From Vigna angularis (lineage: Eukaryota > Streptophyta > Magnoliopsida > Fabales > Fabaceae): a stretch of DNA of 64,000 bases. Made by a program: the position numbers and the translations under genes. This document shows positions 36,593-50,600 of this stretch, piece after piece. Within the stretch, counting starts at the first letter, position 1, and every line of letters starts with the position of its first letter. The notes below the pieces were generated by a model. The model had not been told where the DNA came from. It saw only the letters and a list, made by a program, of their open reading frames with translations, and searched no databases. The DNA is taken from assembly GCF_016808095.1 (NCBI RefSeq), contig NC_068976.1, positions 20,058,371-20,122,370 of the forward strand, read 5' to 3'.

Positions 36593-39576
36593 TGTTTTGG
36601 TGATGAGATACAGAGAACAAATCGAAGAGTGCAGAAATTCAATGTAAATATGAGGATGGTGTTATGTGCGGCGATTTTGTGAAGCTGAAGAGTGTGTGAG
36701 CTGCTAGGTTTTACGGCAACTAGGAATATATATATATATATATATATAGAAGACCTACACGATGTCGTTTGGGTGGTTTAACTAAAATTATGATAAAATT
36801 AAATATTTTATCCATCAAATTTGGTTATTTTTTCTTTTAGTTATTTTTTTCATGATAACTATTAACTAAATTTCCAACAATATTTCTTTTTTTAGCTTTA
36901 CGCCTTCAGAGTTCCGACTCGTTACCAGTATGACTAGAGCTATCTGGTTCAGACACGTGTCAGAAGTATAATATGTAAATATTTATTATGAAAATTTTAT
37001 CTAAAACATTTTTTAACCCTTAAATTTGGATCGATTTTTTAATTTTTAATTTTAAATTAATTTTTAGTTTCTCAATATAAAATTAATATTTAAAGTTTTT
37101 TAAATTTGAAAGTATTTTTTTTTAATTCTTCAAATTTAAAAATATTGTTTTAGTCTCCAAGTATAAAATCATGAATATGTTATTTGAAATTTAAAAGTGA
37201 TAAATTATATCTTTAAAATTATTAGAAATATATTTTTTATTATTTAAACTTAATCATGTAAAAATACGAAGGTTAGCATTATGTTTTCTATCCTTCATTT
37301 TTGTTATGTAAAGGAGCTAAATGAGAAAAACAAAAATTAAAATATATTAAATTTCTAAATTAAAAATAACATTTCATTCAAATTAAAAGAATTAAAAGTA
37401 CTATAATTAAAGATTTGAAGTGGTTAATTTCGTATTATAACAAATATTTGTTCTAAATTTTAGAAACTAAAAGCAATTTGATTTGAAGACTAATTGAACG
37501 AATTTAAGAGACTAAACACAGGGGTCACAGGAAAATCTGTATATCTGAATATTTGTGATATTAAATGAATATTTTTAATATGTGAGTAATAAATATGCAT
37601 ATTTAATTATTTATTTGGTGATTATGATAGATATTAAATGAATTTGTAATCAATATTAAATAGATATTATTAACAAATATTTACAGATAAAATTAAATAA
37701 ATATTTTCAATAAATATATGTAGATAATAAAATATTATGATATTTGATCGGTTGATATTCATTATCCAACAATAATATTAGTTAATTTTATTTAAGTATT
37801 TTTTTAACATTCAAATATTCAAAATAAAATTATTAATATAATTATTTAAAATTTAATTTCATATCTTTATACTTTTTTATTTAGACTTAGTAAATTGAAA
37901 TTATATTACACATAGATTGATTTTTTAAAATTTATATTTTGATATAACCGATTTAAATTTATTTTTTGCAATACAATTTTTATTTATATTAATATTTTTT
38001 AATAATTTAATTTAAATTGTAGTTTAAAAATTAATTTTTTATTTGAATTTATATTTAAAAATAAATAAAAAAATATCTGCAAGTATTTTACGAGTATTTA
38101 TACATATATAAAATCCATTAATTCTTTTTACCGATAACAAACATGTAAAAAATATATTTTCTCAATACGGAATAAATATTATTTATGCTGGATCTGACCC
38201 TCGTAACATCAAATTATTAAAACACTTGGCATCAACGAGTAAAAGAGTCATTGTTTAATCTTTTTTAAAAGGAAATTTAGTGCAGAAATAAATAAAAATT
38301 ACATAACTACATTTTTATTATTAAATTTGGAGGATTATTTTATCATAAACTTATAATTCATAGAAATTAATTTAGTGCTAAATTATAAATTTTACTAACC
38401 AACTTAATATTAATATGTATTAGTTATTAAATAAATTATACAAAATATAATTATTATATAATTATTATATATATATATATATATATTTCTATTTTTAAAT
38501 GTATGTAGCATGTACTAACCATTTTGTATTAAATAATGAAATATATATATTTATACAAAAATCAAATTCAAACTTTGTACTCATTTACAACAATAATCCA
38601 CCACACTATTACACTACTAAAAAAAATCTTAGTATAATTTTTTTAGTGTTTGTTTTCCAATTTTATCCTTTAAATATTTTTTTATCAAATATAGCGTTTT
38701 TGTCTTGACTTTATTTTAAAATTTAATTATCTTTTCAAAGGAAAAATTACCTATAAAATAAATAAAAATAAATTTATAAAAGTTATTTATATAATAAATT
38801 TTATAATATAACAATATCAATAATAATTTTTTTAATTTTTATTATCATAAAATAAATATTTTAAATTCTATTAAGTCTATATAGTTTCTTATTTATTTAT
38901 AAAATAAAGAAAGAATGCTTAAACAATACAAGTTTTGTTATATCTTTATTGACACAATATAAATTATATTTTTCTATGAAATTATATATTTTTATGAGTT
39001 ACATATACTTTCAATCTATTAACTTTTATTAAAAATTAAAATTAATTTTTCTTTTAAATAGACTAATTTAATTTCTTATCTTTAATATATGTATAAATTT
39101 AATTATTTTGAAACAACTTAACAAATTTTATCAAATTAAAACACTAAAAATATATTTAACATTTTTTTATAAACCAAATTAGTATAAAAATTAAGTAGAT
39201 GTAAAATTGAAAATAAGCATAAATATTTATTAAAACTTATAAAAAGATATTACTTAATTTGAATTCAAAGTTGATAACATTAGCGTCTTTTCAATTATAA
39301 TAATCAACATAACTTCATCTAAATTTAAAACAATTATTTTTATAACCATTATTTTCAAAACTTTTGTAGATGCACATATAATTATTTTTAATTCTGAATC
39401 TAATTATTTTATTTTACAATTTAACTTACTAATTAAAAATAAATAAATAATCATATATCCAGTTAAGAAACTTGTTTAAGTACTAAGTTGATTTTGTTAA
39501 TTTAGTTTGGGAAAAGTTAGGTAACAATAGCTACGTGGTGAGGAAAAAGAGTAAGTAAATACAATCTACAGATGTT
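36593..39576. other. Intergenic region between TFIIIA and the SURP gene
   Basis: It begins with the TFIIIA promoter and leader, including a TA run at 36726-36749. The remainder is very AT-rich with no gene. A weak long inverted repeat may span about 37015-37520. A frame at 38499-38708 is low-complexity. The last part before 39577 is the 3' flank of the SURP gene. Confidence 0.45.
37015..37520. mobile_element. Possible decayed foldback element
   Basis: The left part (AACCCTTAAATTTGG near 37015) and the reverse complement of the right part near 37500-37520 share a similar start and a TTTTTAGTTTCT-type block, suggesting old long terminal inverted repeats. The similarity is weak in such AT-rich DNA. 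Confidence 0.25.
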
Positions 39577-42500
39577 TTACAAGTTAGCCATTAACATGGC
39601 TCGAATTTTGGCTCTGAGCTCATCAGGAACATCAGTTATTTCAGGTGATTGAGATGAAGCCCTTGCATTGGATAATCCAGCAGATGCCTCCCTGCTACCA
39701 CGTCCAACTGCCGACTTTTCCAATTTCATAATTATTTCTCCCTCCTCCAGCTCTGTTTCTCTGTCACCACGGGATCTGCTCCCACTCTTTACACTTCTGC
39801 TTCGGTGCCTGTGCACACCATCAGACGAACTATAATGTTTATTAGAACGGCGAGAATGTCTACGTTTATGGTGTTCGTCGTCAGAGGAACTATCGTAGTT
39901 ATGACGACGCCTTGAACGTTGATGTTCATCATCAGAGGAACTGTCATGCTCGACCCCCCTGTAAGAATGCCCGTCTTTGGAAGAGGATTGTTTTCTCTTG
40001 TGCTTATGTCTGTCTCGACTGTGGTGTGAAGACCGATGTCTTTTTCCTGATCGTTTGTGTCGTCTTTTATCTTCTTGGTCTTCTTTCTTCTCGTCTTCCT
40101 CCTCCTCTTCATGTTTACTATGTCTTGAACGGTACTTTCTTTTTGAACGGCGTTCGTTATCACCACTAACTTTCTCCTCATTCTTCTGACTTTTATCTGA
40201 ATTATCAACAGAAAGCTTCTCAGAATTTTGACTTTTATCTGAATGTTCGACGTCAAATGGAACAGAACTTCCTTCCCTTTCTTTACCCACAAGATTCACA
40301 GTCTCAGCATCTGAACCGGAAAGGCCAGAGCCAAGTGGTTCCACTGACAAAGCTCGTGGCAATTCACTTGCTCCAACACAGCTTTTTAGCATGGCTGCAA
40401 ACATCTTTGCTCGTTTCAATCTCTCTGCTTTAATCTTTTGCTCTTTAGTCATATGTGCTTCGGAGGAGTCCGCTTCACCTGCTGTTGCAATAGCTATCTT
40501 TTCCGCAATAGCCTTCGCAACAGGAGCAGAAGCCCCAGGCTTTGCAATTAAGTTTGGATTTTCAACAAGAGCTTGTGGTTGGGATGAATACAGACTCCCA
40601 GTCCCAGAGCTAGATAAATACCCACCATCACTTCCAAGACCCTGACCACTACCACTTGATGTCTTGTTAAAAAGTTCTAATTTAGGGTTTTTCATACCCC
40701 TAGTGGCAGCCTGAAGAATAGCTGCTGTCGCAGCTGCATCCATGCTAACTGTGTTTTGAGCTTGGTCTTTGGGAATTGGATCTTGACCATCCTTCTTTGA
40801 CTTGCCAATAGTCATCTTAAACTTTTCTTTTCGGTCCTTATCATGTGGTAGATCAGAAGCCATAGATTCATGTAAATGATTGTCACTTTCATCATGTACA
40901 CCAGAATTATTGTCCACCACTCGACCTACTGGATTGTGCTTCTGGTGGCCCTTGCCTCGTAACTTGGACTGAACAAAATTAGGAAGATCAGCCGTAAGTA
41001 GTAGATCAAAGTCAAAATTAACAATACCTAAATCAAATTTGCAAATAATTCATGGAACACTAGTGCACAAAATGTCTCCAGAACCCAAATAAAATAATTA
41101 CTAGAAATTGAAGGCACTATTTAGCAGATGTCAATGTCTGGCAATTAAAATGTGTTTTTTCTTAGAGGGAGGGGTAGGGTAGAAGGCATTCAATCTTAGA
41201 GTGACAAGGATCATGTCCTACAAGCGAGTAAAGTGCAGGTGCAATTAATTGCTCGCTTATCAGGAAACAATTTGAACATACACTAAAAATAAGTTCACTT
41301 TTATTATTCCGTGAAACTCACCTGTTCTACAGACTGAAGAACTTTTAGATAGTAAGTATGATATCGATTTGATGGCAGAAGAAAGGGGAACCTTCCATGA
41401 GGACGATCCTGTTCTGCAAGAACAGCCTCAAATTGTTTTCCGTTTTTTAGGATGAACTCAACGATCTTCTCTATAGCTCTCTTTAATTCAGACGGAGGTT
41501 CAATAACAGGCAGTTCAATCTTAGCTGCAGTACTGGGGAAAGAAGTCTGCGACTTGTTCTGTGTGTTATTAGACGTTGAATCCAAGCCAGCACCTGTTTT
41601 TGCTTTAACTATGGTTGCAGTCTTAACAGTACTGATAGAATGATTCCGCTTTATGACTGGAACTTTTTCTTTCAAAGGTACTGCGTTTTTAGAAACGTTT
41701 CCATCCTTCTTGGCCACATCTGAACAAGATTCTGCCGGCTCTACTCCAGGAGAAGTATAAGTACTAACAGCATCAATAGCTCCCCCACATTCCTTTTTCC
41801 CAAAGTCAAAAGTGTTCTCAGATGTACCATCCTCATCCTCTCCGGATCCATAGACAGATCCAAGCAAAGACAATGCACCACCTATTTGATCAAGCCCCCG
41901 AGTCTTATTGATGTCCTCGGTTGAGCTGCCATCATCTTTGTCAGCTTTCAGAAGTTCTTTGTGATTAATAAGAAATCTAAAATATGCATGAAGATGATGA
42001 TCAGGCATCAGGAATCCAAAGGTTGGATTATCTCCTTGTTTAACCCTAAGAAGGATTTCTGACTGACTTCCATGTTTGCAGACAAATATTGCAGTCCTTG
42101 AAATAATCTGATGTATTTTCTCATTTGGAGGCTGGAAAAGAACAACAAACAACAAATGTTTCTCAATCAATAAATTCAAATTTCAAAATTAGCATAAGTA
42201 TAAACTTAGAAAGGGCCTTGCCAAGCAGAATATTAAGATAATTGTATCTTACTAAACAAACACGTGACAACTTCAAATATACTTGGATAATGATAAAGAT
42301 CAAGAAACAGAACTTTATGTAGACAAGTATCATCCCATTTGCTCTCAAGAGATAAGGAATCAACAAATTTCTATCATCCTAATCCCACCTGCACGGCCCC
42401 TTCTCATGACATCAAAAGGAAAAAAAGGTGCCTGTGAATGGCTACCTTGAGTCACAAGAACTCCATTCATGCTCCGAGCATCTGAAACTTAGACATCATA

Positions 42501-45381
42501 AGCCTTAGAATAACATATGTACCCTAGACAATTATCACCTAATGACATTGGTTAAACAATGAAAGGTCAATTAAGTCAGTAACATTCAAAAACCACACAA
42601 TTAAAGTATGTATTAAGACATGTTACTCACCAGATTATGGAGTAGACTCTCTGGTACTGGGAAGTTCGGACGAAAACTAGACTCAGCATCATCGTCCTTT
42701 GTCTCCATGGAAGCATTAGTATTTCCATATGAAAAGGCAACAGCATGAAAGCCAGCCGAACTTACTGGACCTGAACCATTATCTAAACAAACATAAAGGT
42801 GACATCCGACATCAGAATCCAATATAATTTTCAAAGGCAACAATATCATCCAACTAAAACAGTAATTGGAACACAGAAGAAGCCGAAGGTAAATTGAAGC
42901 CAGGTGAAAACATCCTTACTTGTATTCTGACACAGGAACCGTAGCAAATTACATTCCATCCTGCAAATGTGACATTGTGGTTGCACAAAAAATAAAAACA
43001 CTCTACAGTCTAAGGTGGAAGCTGGAAAAGTAAAATATTGTTCCAAGTTTCTAACATCAACTGAAAAACACTTGAGTTGTAGCCAACAAAACACCATCAC
43101 TTAGTTGCCTCAACTAAATGCTATGTCCAACCAAATATATCAACGTGTCTGAAAGACGATAACAGATTGAACAAGCTTGATACCTTATCTGTTTAAAAAC
43201 AGATTTCATCTTTCAACACATTGATATATTTGGTTGGACATGACATTTAATTGAGGCAACTAGGTGATGGTGCATTGTTGGCTACTATTATATTAAAGCT
43301 GTAAAGTTAGCAAATTTGTATATAAAATGTGAATTATATAAATCTTAATTGTAAATTGAGAATTTTGCCATGTTGTTTAATATATTGATCCCCAAAGATA
43401 TAAGCAATGTCAACGTTGAAGTTGGCGGCCATATCCATGTTGAAGTCAAATTCAGTATTTCATAGATCTCATTCCTTTTATATAGAAAAACTTATGTTTT
43501 TGATAACATTTTTTGTATGTTTGTATATTACTGTACTTTCATATAGCTGTCGTGGATTTTCATAAAATGTTTTAAAAATTATACAAATCCACTAAGTATC
43601 CCAAAGCATAAGCATCTATGGAAAAAAACGAATTATTGACATTTCATAGGTTGGATACTTCAGCGATACCTATCAGATTAAATATCCAAGAATATCGGTA
43701 TTTGAGAAAGCAAATTGAAGTATGGTACTCCATAGCTTACAATCCAATATATCACTGATAAGTGTGAAAAAGAATTGTTTTTACACTTATAAATTATCTA
43801 AATCTTATAATTATTCATGTTATTACTCAGTAGATTGTTATGTAAATTATTGTACAGAAAATGATGTATAATTTGGAGTTTGTCAGTCAATTCTCACATA
43901 ACGCAAGCCAAAATTCGCACAACCAGAAAAAGGAAATTCGTGTAGCGCACTGTGCGCTGAGTGAATAACATCAGTTGAAGTGCAGCACTTAACGGAAATT
44001 CGCACCGCGCACACACGATCTTCTGACACACGAACAAAGCCAGAAAAATACTGGAGAACTCAGGAGATGATCAAGAGACCTTTCAAGACATCACTTTCTG
44101 CAAGGAATTGCTGTAAAGAGTACGTTTGAGATGTCTAGGATAGGCTAAATTTTCTGTTCATTCCTGTGCAATATATGTTTTTGTTCTGGTTCTTTTCTTG
44201 ACTTGTTTTTGATTATATGGAAGTATAATTCTCTTTAAAAGTTCTTTTCTTGACTTGTTTTTGATTATATGGAAGTATAATTCTCTTTAAAAGTTCTTTT
44301 GTACTGGGAAGTATTTTTAGAACCCGTAAGAAAAGAAACTACTTTTGGTCATTCTCAATGTCTGAATTTAATGCAAAATTATCCGTTGAATTAATTAAGG
44401 AATTAATAATTTAATGAATAATTTTAGAACTTGTTTTTAATGTGAATGCTTGTTGTTCAGAGGATTTTATTGTAATGTTAGTCAAAGACCAATTCCAGTG
44501 ATTTTTTATTGTATTTTTCAATCTTAAAATTTTAAGTATTTAATTTCATGCTAATTTCCAAATTGAAAAATCACAAATGTTATCATTAGTAATCAGTGAT
44601 TGATGTTGATAAATAATTTTAATTGAATAACGTAACTCAAATTTCAAATTTCCTTGGTGAACGATAATTTTAACTTAGTTCAGAAAGATATCAAACACAA
44701 ACTTTAAAAACTTCGGTTCTACAATAAAAAGTAGAAAGCTATGCATGCAAGCAAAAATCCTAGCTAAAGCCAACAAATATCTTAAAGCTTGAGTTCTATG
44801 AAAAACTAAAATTTCAATCCAAGGGTTTCTAAGGACTGCCACCAACTTGCATTTGATTGACTTTTGCTCTGACTATAGCTTCTAACGAATGGGAATGAAC
44901 CTTGGAAAGCAAACAAAACTCCGCAATTTCTCTCCATCAAAAGAACATAAAGTAAGCTCGAAGAAAACATCATCAAAATAAAACTACCAGTCATACTTTT
45001 GAGAGCTTCTCGTTGAGAAAAAAAAAACTCAACAACTAACACAGTACCAATAAAAAACGAAATCATATTTAGATGATATCAAATAGAAGGAACTAGAAAG
45101 GGAAACGAAGAGTATAATTATACATTAGGTTTACCTTGTGGTTCTTCCTCGAAAGAAGAAGAAGGGAGATCGAGATAGCGTAGGTGATCGAGGTCGGGTT
45201 CGGGCTGAGGAGGGCGGCGCTTGAGGCGCGGAGGAAGGGGAGCAGAGAGAAGGTGGCGGACATCGTAGCGATCGATGGAGAGGGAGTTCCACTCCACCAG
45301 AGCTTCCGCTGAATTCACGAACGCCGCCATGCCGTCGTCGTCGAACAGCATCGCGTGACGCCCAACCACCTCCAGATCCAT
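39577..45381 (-). CDS. SURP (SWAP)-domain RNA-binding protein, splicing regulator-like
   Basis: Four coding exons (45381-45135, 42782-42631, 42131-41322, 40968-39577) give 866 residues. The protein resembles the suppressor-of-white-apricot (SFSWAP) family, nuclear regulators of alternative splicing. The N-terminal block MDLEVVGRHAMLFDDD matches what I recall as the conserved start. SURP domain 1 lies about 134-190 (KIHQIISRTAIFVCKHG...FGFL) and SURP domain 2 about 345-400 (LKRAIEKIVEFILKNGKQFE...FPFL). A long acidic linker separates them. The C-terminal part has a MTKEQKIKAERLKRAKMFAAML helix and then a charged Arg/Ser/His/Asp/Glu tract with repeated DSSSDDEH units, an RS-like domain. An in-frame ATG at 45444 would add 21 residues. 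Intron 1 is about 2.35 kb and carries a hairpin repeat and a 52-bp tandem duplication. Confidence 0.92.
43079..43285. mobile_element. Short foldback (MITE-like hairpin) in SURP gene intron 1
   Basis: The left arm (43079 to about 43165) and right arm (about 43205 to 43285) are imperfect reverse complements over roughly 80 bp, with long matched blocks such as ATGTCCAACCAAATATATCA and AGTTGCCTCAA. The outer ends are GTAGCCAACA and its complement. The roughly 40-bp loop contains a minor palindrome (ATCTGTTTAAAAACAGAT). There is no coding content and no clear target-site duplication. Confidence 0.75.
44189..44300. repeat. Perfect 52-bp tandem duplication in SURP gene intron 1
   Basis: Copies at 44189-44240 and 44241-44292 are identical, followed by 8 bases of a third (44293-44300). 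Perfect identity suggests recent slippage or an assembly effect. Confidence 0.92.
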
Positions 45382-47621
45382 CGCGTCTGCACCTTGATTC
45401 TCAAATTCAACTTCGCGGATCGCACTACTCTCTTTCTCTCTCAAATTTAAAAAAGATGAGAGTACACGCTACGATGGATGTAAAGTTATGGATGAACGAA
45501 TTTTGGGATGTCGTTTTAGAATTGATACCTGGGGACGTGCCCTATCTGTAATGACAGGGCCCGAATTTTGGTTGGATTTTGGGCCTTTGGCCTGTTAGTT
45601 ATTTTATTTTATTTATTGTCGACTTTTATTAAATACTATAATCTATTTTTGTATGATAAAAACAAAACTATTTTTCATGTATTCATATTTTTTATACATT
45701 TTTTATATAATAAGACAATAAAATTATAATTATAAAAATAAATATAAATAATTTTTATAATTTTATTATAGATAATTTTTTTTATTAATTTTATAGTAAT
45801 TTTTTTACTACAAATAATTAATGTAGTTTAAAAAACCAGTTAAGTCTAACAAAATATCAAATTAAAAAATATTTAATTTTTTAAAAATAACTATTTAAAG
45901 ATAAAATTAATAAAATAATTATTTTAATTTAGAAAATGATTACATATTAAAAGATAAAATTAGAAAATTAATATAAACATTGAAAAGGTAAATTCCTTTG
46001 TATAATATCATTGATGATAGATATTATAGATGTGAAGTAAAAGTTCCATGTTACTTATATGCACTTTCTTTTGTTTTAATTCAAGACTTTTTTAAAGTTA
46101 AAACCGAACTTTTATTTTGAAAACTGGTTCTTTATATGTTTCATTTGAAATTATTGCTTTGTGGATTAATGGAGATGAGACCTATTCTCCCATTTCTGCG
46201 GACATTATAAGGACTTATTTTTCTTTACGCCTTAATAACATTTTTTGGAACATTTTTAAAATATATTCTAAAAAGTTCATTAAGAAAATATAAAAATTAA
46301 GTCTCCCTAAATATTTTATCTAGAACGCCCTTTTAGTAAAGTTATTTCAACCTTTTTTAATTATTCTATATTATTTCATTAAATACAATGCAACTCTGAT
46401 TTGCAGATGAACTTTCTTTGAGATAGTTTATTTTATCAGCAAAATTTTAACCTCCGACTAGAAAAGTTGAGAATTGAACTAACACATACCCGACCCACTG
46501 CATCAAAAATGAGAAAATGGAAGGATATCGAAATATAGCTACAAACACTTTCTTCTACCTAATAGGTATTATTGGAAGATGAACAAAAAAAAGAATGAAT
46601 ATTTGAAATAATGTACTAAAAGAGTGTTCTAAAAGGCTAAGAAACAGCACAAACTTAGTATTTTTTTCCCCAAAAATAAAATCTGGAAGAAAAAACTTTT
46701 CAAATAACACAGTCAAAATATTTTACATTTCATATTATCGAAACAATTATTTGAAAAAACATTTTAAGTTATTTAAAAAACGATATTATATACTAAAAAT
46801 GTTTATTATATTGTGTTCTGAATAATCAATCCAAAATAATTATGAATTACACAATTTCAAATACTTATTTCAAAATATATTTAATAGAACACTTCCTGGT
46901 TTTTGATGCACCCGTAAGCATTTTAGGAAAAGTACAGGAATTTTAACATAAATTTTCGTCAATACCCTGGTGAGGTGGTAAAAAAAAAGTATAAAGGTAC
47001 AAAAACCAGTTAGTGATTCATTAACAAATTGGAGTCAGAATAAAAGAAAGTCCCTTCCATATTCATCCTTTCATTCTCAGGTGAGAACTATGATAAGAAT
47101 TTCAATATCAAATCATATAATAAATACAAATTTATCTGATAGAACCAAAGAAACTCTGAATTCTCTTGACGAAAAAGTCTGATACATTATTGGATTATTT
47201 ACTCGATCTTTACCTTGAATGTTTCTTACATATTTTTGTTTAGTGCATCGAAAATACAACCAGAACAGTATGCTTTCAAATGGGGATCGGGATCAATAAC
47301 TGGATAATTCTGAGTTAAAGGCACTTATGGAACAAATTGGAGAATCAATGACAAGAACTCAATCGTTAATAATTTTGTTAGATGCATTAGCTAACCAAAA
47401 TTAGTTAAATATTCAGTTAGGAAAAGTATATAATAGAGACAATTGAAAACATGTAAAATTTAATATGGAGCCTGTTTTTATTTGGTTCTCCAAATTTAGA
47501 AACAATATATTTGATTCCTATAAAAACGAAATGACAATCATCTCCTTCAAAAGAAAGAAAAATAATGAAAAGGGAGAGAAGGGCAAGAGCGCAAATCATA
47601 CAGAAGTGGATACCATTGTCC
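45382..47621. other. Intergenic region between the VPS35L and SURP genes
   Basis: The two genes are head-to-tail, so the SURP promoter and leader lie just above 45381 and the VPS35L 3' UTR below 47621. The middle (45.6-47.4 kb) is AT-rich and I see no gene in it. The plus frame 47465-47719 overlaps the last VPS35L exon and is its antisense shadow. Confidence 0.5.
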
Positions 47622-50600
47622 CTAGAGAGTTGGGCATTGTTTGTTTAAGAGTTGAATGGTTGACTGAAGGTATTTGTCTTGGGCACTCAAACATGACTTG
47701 GCAGTTTCTATCAGTGTAAGGCAAACAGGTGATAATTCACTGTTTAGCTGCCATTAATCAAGAAAGAAACCGTTATCAGAAGGCTGTGGTAGACTCTGGG
47801 CATGATTTAGATACTACTCCGCAAAACATATAGACACGCTACAAACCCAGTTAATGGGTTAACTTCATTTTGATTTAGATACCCATTGGTCTGGGTAGTA
47901 TTCCTAAACCGGAAATAGTTTTGTAATGTTTTTCAAGAATTTATAAATTGAAATTTGAATCCTCCTTTTTCCCACGTCAATGATAATGAGAAGAAAGTTC
48001 AAACAACTAAAGAACAGCTTACCATAAAAGATGATGCAATGCAATTGCAAGCTTCAAGTGCCATAATTCCTCGAGCAGCCTATATTTTAGCACAATAAAC
48101 CAGTATTTATAATTGGTTAAATAAATCAAACAACAAATTTAGATAAAATGATGATACCTGGGAAGGTTCCTGTTGAACAGCACTAAGCAGGTTCTCAAGA
48201 ACGAGCTTAGACAAAGAAACAAGTTCTTGGTTGTAAGATGAATCCCCATAGTATAACATGTCATTGCCTGGAGTCTGGAAAGAAAAAATATATATTACTC
48301 TGACGCTTTAGATACATAAACCATAAACCACTACTTGTCAGGAACCGTGATTTACAAAACTAGTGTAAGTAAGATAAAACAGGTGGAAACTAAAGAAAAT
48401 CTTGGAAAAACTGATTATAAGAACTAACATCTGAAACTAGGGATTATGACTTCTACAGACTATCTTAATTTCAATGATGAGTGGATATAATACTATAGTC
48501 TCACCTCTCCACCTCTAAGTTCCTGCAGGCTGTGCCTAAAGGAAAAGAAATGCTCCCAAGTGGTAAGATGTGATTAAGTATATATTAATTAACTGGGGAA
48601 GATGAATTCATAGGCAGACAAGGGCAATACTGATCTTTGCTGATAAGACAGCAAGCACTGCAAGGTTGATTCACTAACCGGCTGAGAATATCATACTGCA
48701 TAAGCTTAAACCTTAGACCTATACTCGTACTGGAGCTATGTATGACCACCAAATGACACTTAAATCCATCACTTTGGACACAAAACAGAAGTAAGACTTC
48801 TCTAAATACTCTTTTAACTTCAATTTGTTTTATCCATCTTGGAATGAAAGAGCAAATGATATGTTATCTTTATTCCATAAATGGAATTGAAAATTTCCTT
48901 TTAATAGCAAAGACAAAATAAGGAGATGCAAAGCTTTACACCTATACCTGTGTATTTGCATGATATGGCAATCTCTTTTGTGATTGAGTTGTCAGTAATA
49001 ATATGATAGCTGAAAAAATCTGCGTCCTCATTTTTGGTTCAAACCTGCAAGGGTTTTCAATTTCAATTCATTCATCAAACAAGACACAGAAAGGGAAAAG
49101 AGAGGTATAAATAATAAGGGAAGTATTCTCAAAGGAGGGTGGCAAGAAGCTTCAATCATTATATATCCCAAAGAAAACTTACCAAGATCGGGAGCTGATT
49201 AATGTAAACAAGTTATTTGGGAAATAGGTGACTGGTAGACTTAATGTACCTTCAGTAAAGTATAAGAAATTCATAGTAAATACATGCATACAAAGAAGAG
49301 GAAAAAAGGAACTAGATCTCTAACCCAGTACATTTACTTTTGTATTACAAATTTTAATGGCGGTGACATCCCAAAAGAGAGATTTTAAAGTGTCTATTAT
49401 GAATGTGAAAAACTTAAATAATTTTTACAACCTGGAACCATGATTAAGAAGCCACATAACTTTCTAATAGATGAAACTAGTCCTTCAACATCAGTTGGAG
49501 TTCGGAAGCCTACAAAATCAAGCAAATCAACAGTCAATCAGATTTAGATTCTAAGAATGTCATAGAGACAGACAAAAAATCAGTCTTAGATAGAAGCCAT
49601 GGTGGCACAATTAATGTATTCTTTTAACTGTTATTGGAGACTCATCTGTATAATATATAAATTTCCACATTAGCTTCTAAGCTATATGTTATAAGAAGCC
49701 TTGGTCAGATTTTGGGCCTTTGAAAGATTTACAAAATTCATAAATGCATTAAAATCATTAGATATACAACAAAGGGATAAAATAGAGAAATAAAAAGCTG
49801 TTTACATTATTGCCTTCAAATCATTAGATATTTGACAAAAGGGACAAAAGAGGACATTTTAGAAAGTTCATAAATGGCCACAAATAATCAGATATTCAAC
49901 AAAGGGGATAAAAGGGGAAAAAATAGGCCAAAATTATTGGGCTTTCTTCTCCAACACAATTGACTGAATTGAGTTATCAAATGTAGAATAAATTATAGTT
50001 TGGAATTCAGATACTTGTTCTGAAAATTTTAAGCACCACTGTTTCATCATTGAACACAAAATTAGCATTGAATAAATTCCACAAAATAGACATGCCACAG
50101 ATAACAAATTACATGCATTCAATTTTGAAGTATTGTTCTTAATACTTCCACAATGAGTGAGCAACTAATATAGAGTTTACATATCAACTAACCATCAATT
50201 ATGTCTAAGGTATGCAAACATGTGATCGCTGAATCAATTAACCCATCTGAATGAGAAACCAATCCCCCTAAGAATGCAACCTGAAAAATTCAAATTATGA
50301 ATCCTTGAAAATATAAAAGTAGCAAGTATACAAGAAATTTTGATGTGCCAAAAACTGGCATACCTACCTCTGCAGTTTCTAGAAAAAGATCAAATTGCCT
50401 GTGAGCAGAGACAGAAGGTATTGTGACTTCACTAAATGTAACACATGCCTTGAAAAAACTCAGATGTTTCTTGGCACATTTCAAAGCTTGAATTGCTAAA
50501 GAATTGCCAGAGTGAACAAGAGTTTCCTGCAAGAAAGTATGATAACTTTATCACTGTGTTACGAGGTTTTTTTCGCCAACAACGCAAGGAGAAACAAGGA

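Noticed and set aside
39789..40292. 167-codon ORF and two plus-strand ORFs over the SURP gene
   Set aside because: They are other-frame and antisense readings of the Arg/Ser/Asp-rich tract of the SURP protein.
47220..47420. Possible retrotransposon gag start downstream of VPS35L
   Set aside because: Resemblance is vague and no continuous frame or LTR was found.
47990..48022. VPS35L truncated after exon 22
   Set aside because: A proper last exon with acceptor, matching phase, and a stop was found at 47747-47622, so there is no truncation.
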